From contig CAKRMH010000009.1 in assembly GCA_934364805.1 (NCBI GenBank), positions 38,724 to 102,723 of the forward strand: DNA of 64,000 nucleotides. Direction: 5' to 3'. The notes under the pieces were generated by a model. That model searched no databases. It was given only the letters and a program-made list of their open reading frames with translations, and had not been told where the DNA came from. Source of the DNA: an uncultured Lachnospiraceae bacterium. GTDB taxonomy: Bacteria > Bacillota > Clostridia > Lachnospirales > Lachnospiraceae. A program made the translations under genes and the position numbers. Shown piece by piece: positions 57,460 to 64,000 of the stretch (position 1 is the first letter of the stretch; the number at the start of each line of letters is the position of its first letter).

Positions 57460-58881
57460 ATGAAAGAAAATATGCGTTTGGAATCAGATTCAATTGGAAC
57501 ACTGGAAGTACCTGAGGATGCCTACTATGGAGTACAGGCTCTTCGTGCAAAAGAAAACTTCCCGATCACCGGGCTTACAGTTCACCCTGTTTTTATCCAG
57601 AACCTTGCCCGGATCAAACGGGCTGCTGCCATTACGAACCGGAAAGCCGGAATGCTCAAACCAGAGATTGCCTATGCGATTGAATCTGCCTGCAATGAAG
57701 TCATCTGCGGCATGTTTGCATCCGAGTTTATCGTAGACGGAATCCAGGGCGGAGCCGGAACAAGTGCCAACATGAATATGAACGAGGTCATCGCAAACCG
57801 GGCAATCGAAATGCTCTGCGGCAGAAAAGGAGATTATTCCATCGTTCACCCAAACGATCACGTTAACATGGCACAGTCCACCAATGATGTCATTCCAACA
57901 GCCGGAAAACTTACTGTTCTTGATCTGCTTTCCCCTCTTGACAAAGCCCTCGCACGTCTGGAAAAAGCATTGTATGCCAAAGCCGACGAATTTGACCACA
58001 TTGTAAAAATCGGACGTACACAGCTTGAAGACGCTGTTCCAATGCGCCTTGGACAGACGTTCCATTCCTACGCATCCATGATTTCCAGAGACCGCGACCG
58101 CTTAAAACAGGTTCGTTCAGAAATGTATACCGTAAATATGGGGGCTACTGCGATCGGGACTGCAATCAATACCTCATCCTATTATTTTGATCACATTGTC
58201 CCGGCACTGCGCCATATCACAGGCTATCCGCTGACCCAGGCAGAGGATCTTTTTGATGCGACCGAAAATCTGGATGGATTTGTCCGGATTTCCTCCTGCC
58301 TCAAAGCCTGCGCTGTTAATTTATCCAAAATGTGTAATGATCTCCGTCTCCTTGCAAGCGGACCAAGAGCCGGCCTTGGAGAGATCACACTTCCGGCTAT
58401 GCAGAACGGCTCTTCCATTATGCCGGGAAAAGTCAATCCGGTTATTCCGGAAGTGGTATCCCAGGTTGCATTCCATATCATCGGTCACGATACTACGATC
58501 ACAATGGCTGCTGAAGCCGGTCAGATGGAGCTAAACGCATTCGAGCCCGTCATTTTCTATAACCTTTTTGATTCGATCACAACACTGACGCATGCTGTAA
58601 ACACTCTGACCGATCACTGCATCCTCGGAATCACCGCAAATGAAAAACGCTGCAACGAACTGCTTCACGCAAGCGTCGGCATCACTACAGCGCTCTGCCC
58701 GTACATCGGCTACAAGAAAGCCGCCAGCCTTGCAAAAGAATCCTTAAAGACCGGAGTTTCTGTAAAAGAACTTGTCATAAAATACGAACTTCTCGATGAA
58801 GAACAGCTGACTACGATCCTCGATCCTTACTCCATGACGGAGCCTGCAAAGGAAGACGCCGGAATTCAGGCTGTTTCATAA
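57460..58881 (+). CDS. aspA: Aspartate ammonia-lyase
   Basis: Aspartase converts aspartate to fumarate and ammonia. The 473-residue protein has the superfamily signature GSSIMPGKVNPVIPEVV (about residue 317), TSANMNMNEV and STNDVIPTA. The N-terminus MRLESDSIGTLEVPEDAYYG is typical of aspartases rather than class II fumarases, though fumarase activity cannot be excluded by eye. The longest frame starts at 57337; AAAGGAG precedes the ATG at 57460. A bidirectional terminator follows. Confidence 0.9.
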   Translation: MKENMRLESDSIGTLEVPEDAYYGVQALRAKENFPITGLTVHPVFIQNLARIKRAAAITNRKAGMLKPEIAYAIESACNEVICGMFASEFIVDGIQGGAGTSANMNMNEVIANRAIEMLCGRKGDYSIVHPNDHVNMAQSTNDVIPTAGKLTVLDLLSPLDKALARLEKALYAKADEFDHIVKIGRTQLEDAVPMRLGQTFHSYASMISRDRDRLKQVRSEMYTVNMGATAIGTAINTSSYYFDHIVPALRHITGYPLTQAEDLFDATENLDGFVRISSCLKACAVNLSKMCNDLRLLASGPRAGLGEITLPAMQNGSSIMPGKVNPVIPEVVSQVAFHIIGHDTTITMAAEAGQMELNAFEPVIFYNLFDSITTLTHAVNTLTDHCILGITANEKRCNELLHASVGITTALCPYIGYKKAASLAKESLKTGVSVKELVIKYELLDEEQLTTILDPYSMTEPAKEDAGIQAVS

Positions 58882-58912
58882 CTTCCATCCGGCCACCAGC
58901 TACGCAGAAAAA

Positions 58913-58938
58913 AACCAGCTGTCCGAAAACAGCTGGTT
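58913..58938. terminator. Bidirectional terminator of aspA and rpsR
   Basis: AACCAGCTGT, loop CCGAAA, ACAGCTGGTT with T-rich sequence on both strands, 31 bases after aspA and 13 bases after rpsR. Confidence 0.88.
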
Positions 58939-58951
58939 TTACTACTCTGAA

Positions 58952-59209
58952 TTATTCGCAAACGTAAGGCATCATTGCTAAATGACGTGCTCTCTTGATT
59001 GCTACTGTAAGAGCTCTCTGATGTTTTGCACAGTTTCCTGTGATACGACGAGGAAGGATCTTTCCTCTCTCAGAGATATATCTCTTTAATTTGTTGATAT
59101 CTTTATAATCGATTGTGTTGTCTTTTCCGCAGAATACACAAACTTTTTTTCTTCTACGCATTGGTCTTCTCTTCATAGAAGATCCTTCAGCTGCTTTATT
59201 AAAAGCCAT
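58952..59209 (-). CDS. rpsR: Ribosomal protein S18
   Basis: The 85-residue protein has the conserved core [21 protein letters not shown] and [21 protein letters not shown]. The N-terminal CVFC is the zinc-binding-like pair found in many S18 proteins. It is the last gene of rpsF-ssb-rpsR, with AAAAGGAGG before the ATG. Confidence 0.97.
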   Translation of the reverse strand: MAFNKAAEGSSMKRRPMRRRKKVCVFCGKDNTIDYKDINKLKRYISERGKILPRRITGNCAKHQRALTVAIKRARHLAMMPYVCE

Positions 59210-59257
59210 GATAGTTACCTCCTTTTAAACTTTGTCACTCTATCTGGTGACAACCGG

Positions 59258-59698
59258 TTAGTTAAATGGTAATTCTTCATCAATTCCATCCGGAATATTC
59301 ATGAATCCATCTCCAGCGGCTCCGCTTGGTGATGGTGCTGAGGACGGAGCAAATCCACCATTGCTTTCGCTGGATGCTTTGCTTTCTGCGAACTCAATAT
59401 TCTCCACAACGACGTCAGTTGTATATACCTTCTGACCCTCTTTGTTGGTATAGCTTCCCGTCTGGATACGGCCCTCTACAACAAACTTTGTTCCTTTACG
59501 GCCGAATCTCTCAAGAAATTCACCTGTTTTTCCGAATGCGACGCAATTGATAAAATCAGCACTCTGATCCTGATTATCGCGTCTGAAACGACGATCTACA
59601 GCAAGAGAGAATCTTGCGACTGCAGTTGCATTTTCACCCTGTGAATAACGAACCTCAGCGTCTCTTGTCAAACGTCCCATAAGAATTACTTTATTCAT
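59258..59698 (-). CDS. ssb: Single-stranded DNA-binding protein
   Basis: The 146-residue SSB has the OB fold (MNKVILMGRLTRDAEVRY; FINCVAFGKTGEFLERFG) and the acidic C-terminal tip DGIDEELPFN that recruits repair and replication proteins. A Gly/Ser/Pro linker joins them. Its place between rpsF and rpsR is conserved. Confidence 0.97.
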   Translation of the reverse strand: MNKVILMGRLTRDAEVRYSQGENATAVARFSLAVDRRFRRDNQDQSADFINCVAFGKTGEFLERFGRKGTKFVVEGRIQTGSYTNKEGQKVYTTDVVVENIEFAESKASSESNGGFAPSSAPSPSGAAGDGFMNIPDGIDEELPFN

Positions 59699-59716
59699 AC
59701 GATCTCCTCTTTTCTA

Positions 59717-60007
59717 TTATGCCTCGTCTTTTCTAACGCATAAGAAACGAAGAACATTGTCCATGATACGAACGTCCTGCTCAACTTCAGCTGGAACGGT
59801 AGATTCTGCATCGAACTGGATGAAGTAGTAGAAAGCTTCGTTCATTTTCTGAACTTCGTAAGCTAATTTCTTCTTACCCCATTCTTCAACTTCTGTTACA
59901 GTACCGCCTGCACGAGTGATGTACTCTTTTGCTTTCTCAACGGTTGCTGTTCTCGCATCATCTTCGATCTTTGCACTAACAACGAGTGCTAATTCATACT
60001 TGTTCAT
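59717..60007 (-). CDS. rpsF: Ribosomal protein S6
   Basis: The 96-residue protein starts MNKYELALVVSAKIEDD and has the S6 features FYYFIQFDAE and RIMDNVLRFLCVRKDE. The longest frame starts at 60061, but AAAAGGAGG precedes the ATG at 60007, which is the family start. S6 pairs with S18 on the 30S platform. Confidence 0.96.
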   Translation of the reverse strand: MNKYELALVVSAKIEDDARTATVEKAKEYITRAGGTVTEVEEWGKKKLAYEVQKMNEAFYYFIQFDAESTVPAEVEQDVRIMDNVLRFLCVRKDEA

Positions 60008-60009
60008 CG

Positions 60010-60118
60010 AAAATTTTACCTCCTTTTGGTCTCTGGCTCGCAGAGAAAACTCTGCGGACAAGGAATTTATAATATACCACGAGGTTAGATTTTAACATGT
60101 TTCCTTGTCGATTGCAAG
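60010..60118 (-). promoter_or_regulatory. rpsF promoter and possible S6:S18 leader
   Basis: TTGCAA (60113-60118) and TAAAAT (60090-60095) with a 17-base spacer form a promoter. The leader RNA has a GCAGAG-UUUU-CUCUGC hairpin preceded by UCC and followed by AGCCAGAGACC before the RBS, which is reminiscent of the S6:S18-binding leader. The leader part is a weak call. Confidence 0.5.
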
Positions 60119-60170
60119 AGCTTTTCTGCATTTTGTAACAACTTTTGTAATATTTTTTTCTGCGAACATG

Positions 60171-60203
60171 AAAAGGGTCTGACATCATCTGTCAAACCCT
60201 TTT
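60171..60203 (-). terminator. Terminator after the surface-protein gene
   Basis: AGGGTTTGAC, loop AGATGAT, GTCAGACCCT followed by TTTTC on the minus strand, 22 bases after the stop codon. Confidence 0.82.
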
Positions 60204-60224
60204 CCAACTGGATTTATCTGCTAA

Positions 60225-63200
60225 TTAAGCATGTTTCCTTCTTTTTACTGTAACTTCTACTGCTGCAATACCGATTCCGCAAAGAACAAGGTAGAAAACT
60301 GCCTGATTATTGTCATCTGTCTCAGCAGACTTCTGCTGCTGTGCGGAAGTGACCGTCTGCTGTGACGGAGTGGCTGTCTGCTGTGCGGGAACGAGTGTCT
60401 GCTGCACTGGTATGGATATCTGTTGTGCCGGAGTCTGCTGTGTATCTTTGCCTGTGGACGGTGTTGTATTTTCTCCAGGCTTCTGCTGTGTTGCAGGCTT
60501 ATCGCTGTGATCCGGTTTATTTTCCTCATCCTGCTTTTGTACCGTTGTAATCGTTGCCCTGGCTATTCCGTTCGTGAATAAAAACTTCACTTCATGACTT
60601 CCGGTGCTCAGCGAATCCATAAACTCTTTTACAAAAGTAACGATGGTGGATCCACTTTTTACCGTGTAGTATTTCGGGTCAACCACTTTTCCATCCACCA
60701 TGACCTTTTCAAAATACCTGACCTCGCAGTTGACACGTATTGCACATGTATTGTCTGCTTTGATTACATAAGTTGTGTTTTTGCCTTCCAGGATATCATA
60801 TTCATCTGGTTCAAGCTTTTCTACTGCTTCTGTTCTTGTGGTGCCGCATACGCTGCAGGTGTAGAGCATCTCACCCTCTTCGGTGTATGTCGGTGCCTTG
60901 GACTGGATGCCTCCATCCCATTTATGACCTGCTGCCGAAGCTGTCTGTATGTTATCTTTTACCTGGGTTTCGAAATCAGTGCCCTGTGCATTATCGAAGG
61001 TGGCTGTATACTTTGTAAGCTCAGGCAACGTACAGCTTTGCTCCTGTGTTATGACGGAAACTGCTCTAGCTGTCTCACTGTCTGAATTACCGCATACTGT
61101 GCACGTTCTGACTGCTGTACATTCACTGTAGTCCGTGTTCCATGTATAGACTGGTTCTGAATAAATATGCTCTGGTACTTCCGGCTCTTTTGCCTGGATC
61201 GTATAGATCACTGTTTTCTTTGCACTCTCTTTTATGGTGTAATTGTCGTCGTCGATCTGGGCTTCTGCCATATAAGTTCCAGGATCGATCCCCGGATTGG
61301 TTCCGCCATTAATTTCATAATCCTTTACCACAACCTTCACCTTGATCATATCACCATCACAGATGTCATCTTTAACTACGGCTGCCTCCGGTTTCTGTTC
61401 TTTTCCGTTGAACGTAAAGTTTGATCCGTACCATATAATATCTACCGGTTTTCTGCTGATCGTAAAATCTGCTGATGCTGCTGACTCTGTATGGTTATCA
61501 TCCTCGTCTATCGTAACTCTTACTGTATATTTTCCCGCATTTTTCGGTGCTGTCGTGGTATAAGCGTTATCTGCCTCACCATACAGTTTATACTCATATT
61601 TTACGCGGTCTGCTCCATCCTCATTGGTCGTTTCTTTTATCATAGGAGCTGAAACCGGATTTCCATCGTATGTCTTGTTCATATTGGCGGAATCTATGGT
61701 CAGTCTGCCTTTTTGCTTTATGCTTACTTCTGTAACCGGTGAAGCCTGTTTTGTATCTGTTTCCTTATAACGGATCTCATAGGTTTTTCCCGCTGCGGCC
61801 GGCTGGTCAGCAACACAGTCATACCATGTCTCCGTGCCTTTTTCACGCCACTGCATATCGGCAGTTGTGCCGCTTATATACCCGTTTCCGTCTTCTGAAA
61901 CAGGCGCAACACCTGTCAGCCCTTCCGGTGCTGGCTGCTCTTCCTTCACAGATGCAACACGATCCTGCAGTACAACATGTCTCTCCGAATCAAGGACTAT
62001 CTTATATTCACTATTATCTGCTGTGAAATAATTTCCTGTAACGGCATCCTGGGTAATGGTTATCGGAAACTCGGTTGAATTTACTGTTACACCAATCTGT
62101 GCACCACTGGTCAGGCCAGCGGCAGATATCTTCTTATTGGAGTTCAGACACAGATTACCTTCCCTGTTGGCTGTGATTGACGGTGAACCGGAAAGAGTGA
62201 GTGCGTATCCACAATCGTACACTCCGCCGCCTTCTTGGGCCTCATTATCTGTGATAGCAGCATTCCCTGACATCTCAAACGTTCCGTAGCTTGCTACTCC
62301 GCCGCCCTTTTGCGCCCGATTTCCGGAGATAAGACCACCCGACATCACAAGTGCATGACTGTCATTGTATATACCTCCACCGACAGAGCCTGCTATATTG
62401 CCCGAGATACTTCCATTTTCCATTTTTACCGTTCCGTAGCTGTTAAATATACCTCCACCATTTTGTGTGGCTGTATTATCGGAAATGCTGCCACCAGACA
62501 GAATACAATTCACCTCCGCTTCATAACCTTTTTCAGAATTGTCGAGGTTCAATCCCCATATACCACCTCCGTTTAAAGCGCTGTTTCCGGAAATGGTACC
62601 TCCTGTCATCGTAAAAATTACTTTTGACGGATTATCTTCTGTATCATAATAGCTGATGGCATAATTGCCAACACCACCGCCACCACTAAAAGCATTGGAA
62701 GATGTGACCTTATTATCACAGATGCTGCCATCCGACATTGTAAACTTGGTATCTGCTCCGGCCTCGGCATAGTTCCACACACCTCCGCCGCGATATGCAC
62801 AGATATTGCCGGAAATGTCTCCCCCCTGCATGCTGACTGTGCCATTGTAATTATATATGCCTCCACCCTCTCCATAAGTAAAGGATGAAGCTTTATTGTC
62901 CCGGATCGAGCCACCTGTCATCGTAAAGTTGCTATGATAGTTCACTATGCCTCCGCCTGACCGGTCTGTTTCGTTTCCGGAAATAGTACCACCCGTCATG
63001 AGAAATGTGGCGGTTCTGTCTTCATTCGCTACACCACCGCCGGCTCCACCACTTTTGTTGTCCGATATGAGGCCACCGGATAATTTAAATATGCCGCTGT
63101 TGTTATACACTCCGCCGCCTCCGTTTATAGCGCTGTTTCCGGAAATACTGCCGTTTTCCATAAAGAAGTCTCCACCATAAGCATTATAGACACCTCCACC

Positions 63201-63782
63201 AAAACTCAGTGTGCGTTCTGATGATGAAGTATCTGTATTATTGCGGACAGAGCCGCCATACATATGAAAGTTGCCGCTGTTATACACTCCTGCACCACAG
63301 TCCTCTGTACCATGATACTGATTTCCACTGATAGAACCGCGCCACAGATTCAGTGTTCCCCCTTTATTACATATACCCCTGCCGTTTCCTCCTTTTTCAT
63401 GCGTAATTGCACCGGTTTCAGCTGTACTGCAGTCTGTTAATGTCAGGCTTTTGTCCCCGGACAGATTGATAACTGCTGTATCCGAATCACAAATGATGCT
63501 GTGTCCGTTCAGACAAAGCACTACTCCATCCTGCGGATTCCATGCAGAGGATGTATGTACATCCTGGGTTAAATAGTAATACCCCTCACTCAGGGAATCG
63601 TTAATTTCGGATATCGGAGTCCATTTCTGCGACGTATCATGTTGGTGTCCGTACTCCTCCGTACCACAACACACACAGTGATCCTGATGTTCTCCTGTTA
63701 TATCTTCAGCCTGTGTATTTTCAGGCATTAGTCCTGCTACCATGGCAAGACTTAATAAGATGGCAAACATTCTTCTCTTCAT
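60225..63782 (-). CDS. Large cell-surface protein with beta-helix repeats and MBG-like domains
   Basis: The 1185-residue protein has a signal peptide (residues 1-25, ending TQA), an N-terminal Cys/His motif (HCVCCGTEEYGHQHD), about 13 repeats built on GGGVYN-x-GGxISGN (about residues 130-560) that predict a right-handed beta helix, an MBG-like pair (SANMNKTYDGNPVSAP; WYGSNFTFNGKEQKP), two CxVCG modules (CTVCGNSD; CSVCGTTR) and a Gln/Pro/Thr stalk with repeats of QQTxxPA. It ends with one membrane helix and RRKHA; no LPxTG motif is visible. It may bind mucus, carbohydrate or neighbour cells. AGGAGGTG precedes the start. Confidence 0.85.
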   Translation of the reverse strand: MKRRMFAILLSLAMVAGLMPENTQAEDITGEHQDHCVCCGTEEYGHQHDTSQKWTPISEINDSLSEGYYYLTQDVHTSSAWNPQDGVVLCLNGHSIICDSDTAVINLSGDKSLTLTDCSTAETGAITHEKGGNGRGICNKGGTLNLWRGSISGNQYHGTEDCGAGVYNSGNFHMYGGSVRNNTDTSSSERTLSFGGGVYNAYGGDFFMENGSISGNSAINGGGGVYNNSGIFKLSGGLISDNKSGGAGGGVANEDRTATFLMTGGTISGNETDRSGGGIVNYHSNFTMTGGSIRDNKASSFTYGEGGGIYNYNGTVSMQGGDISGNICAYRGGGVWNYAEAGADTKFTMSDGSICDNKVTSSNAFSGGGGVGNYAISYYDTEDNPSKVIFTMTGGTISGNSALNGGGIWGLNLDNSEKGYEAEVNCILSGGSISDNTATQNGGGIFNSYGTVKMENGSISGNIAGSVGGGIYNDSHALVMSGGLISGNRAQKGGGVASYGTFEMSGNAAITDNEAQEGGGVYDCGYALTLSGSPSITANREGNLCLNSNKKISAAGLTSGAQIGVTVNSTEFPITITQDAVTGNYFTADNSEYKIVLDSERHVVLQDRVASVKEEQPAPEGLTGVAPVSEDGNGYISGTTADMQWREKGTETWYDCVADQPAAAGKTYEIRYKETDTKQASPVTEVSIKQKGRLTIDSANMNKTYDGNPVSAPMIKETTNEDGADRVKYEYKLYGEADNAYTTTAPKNAGKYTVRVTIDEDDNHTESAASADFTISRKPVDIIWYGSNFTFNGKEQKPEAAVVKDDICDGDMIKVKVVVKDYEINGGTNPGIDPGTYMAEAQIDDDNYTIKESAKKTVIYTIQAKEPEVPEHIYSEPVYTWNTDYSECTAVRTCTVCGNSDSETARAVSVITQEQSCTLPELTKYTATFDNAQGTDFETQVKDNIQTASAAGHKWDGGIQSKAPTYTEEGEMLYTCSVCGTTRTEAVEKLEPDEYDILEGKNTTYVIKADNTCAIRVNCEVRYFEKVMVDGKVVDPKYYTVKSGSTIVTFVKEFMDSLSTGSHEVKFLFTNGIARATITTVQKQDEENKPDHSDKPATQQKPGENTTPSTGKDTQQTPAQQISIPVQQTLVPAQQTATPSQQTVTSAQQQKSAETDDNNQAVFYLVLCGIGIAAVEVTVKRRKHA

Positions 63783-63863
63783 ACCTGCACCTCCTGATGT
63801 ATTTTGTACCCCGTATCTATAGTACTAATTATACAATATTTCACTGTGGTTTTGGGGCATACA

Positions 63864-63894
63864 GTGTGAAATGCAGTTTTTCGGGTGTGAAATG
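63864..63894. repeat. Repeated GTGTGAAATG upstream of the surface-protein gene
   Basis: GTGTGAAATG occurs at 63864-63873 and 63885-63894, exactly 21 bases (two helical turns) apart. Related TTTCACATTTT lies at 63962-63972 and ATTTCACTGT at 63838-63847. These may be regulator sites. No gene is seen from 63783 to the window end. Confidence 0.45.
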
Positions 63895-64000
63895 TAAAAG
63901 AGCGTGTGAGGCCCCTTCCCCCAGCTCAATAGTCATCCGAGATTCCCGTTTTGTAAACGAGTTTCACATTTTGAAAGCGACCTTCAAATTTTGTACCCGG

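Noticed and set aside
60225..60500. LPxTG-type sorting signal in the surface protein
   Set aside because: The only similar text (TPSTG) is about 60 residues before the membrane helix, too far to be a sortase site.

Overview
The window looks like chromosome of a low-to-moderate GC, Gram-positive anaerobe of the Lachnospiraceae type. The support is indirect: T-box leaders in front of aminoacyl-tRNA synthetase genes, a 2[4Fe-4S] ferredoxin, an F-type ATP synthase whose c subunit carries the sodium-binding residues, a Firmicutes-type gene order (dnaB-rplI-gdpP, rpsF-ssb-rpsR, tsaC-phosphatase-upp-atp), a GH42 beta-galactosidase and a large beta-helix surface protein. No rRNA, tRNA, CRISPR array, intact insertion sequence or prophage was seen. 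Most genes lie on the minus strand.

Layout. 1-8.9 kb: 5' end of a DEAD-box helicase gene, a GIY-YIG protein, a TPR-GGDEF protein with a degenerate LytM protein, rsmA, a small acidic protein, tatD, a NUDIX enzyme, then metG behind a T-box leader. 8.5-10.7 kb: zinc-ribbon protein, CaCA antiporter and mntP behind a probable yybP-ykoY manganese riboswitch. 10.8-15.4 kb: tyrS and an MFS exporter, each with its own promoter and tyrosine (UAC) T-box; the two leaders form a near-identical direct repeat of about 343 bp that brackets the exporter gene. A HipBA-like toxin-antitoxin pair follows. 15.6-16.4 kb: a HAD phosphatase.

16.6-28.1 kb is an AT-rich accessory island: cytidylate-kinase-like protein, nitrilase-family amidohydrolase, hydantoinase/dihydropyrimidinase, LivFGMH ABC transporter, LysR regulator, truncated SDR, Liv-type binding protein, second LysR and an EamA transporter. 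It reads as uptake and two-step hydrolysis of a cyclic ureide or hydantoin. Two LysR genes are each followed by a similar dyad plus hairpin leader and then by a part of the same transporter.

28.3-32.8 kb: AraC regulator divergent from a GH42 beta-galactosidase, and a second MFS exporter. 32.9-42.7 kb: a long co-directional run tsaC, phosphatase-like gene without its catalytic Cys, upp, comEB and the full atp operon. 43.0-48 kb: ferredoxin, MerR regulator, dnaB-rplI-gdpP. 48-51 kb: a chemoreceptor and sugar-type binding lipoprotein pair. 51.3-55.7 kb: a module of SPFH protein, NfeD, histidine kinase, response regulator and DUF975 membrane protein that may sense envelope stress. 55.7-58.9 kb: PucR-type regulator, a 53-residue small protein, aspartate ammonia-lyase. 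58.9-60.1 kb: rpsF-ssb-rpsR. 60.2-63.8 kb: an 1185-residue surface protein with about 13 Gly-rich beta-helix repeats.

The observations most worth following are the duplicated tyrosine T-box that places an exporter under tRNA-Tyr control, the doubled LysR/leader architecture of the ureide island, the catalytic-Cys-less phosphatase in the atp run, and the response-regulator-like direct repeat in front of the envelope module.
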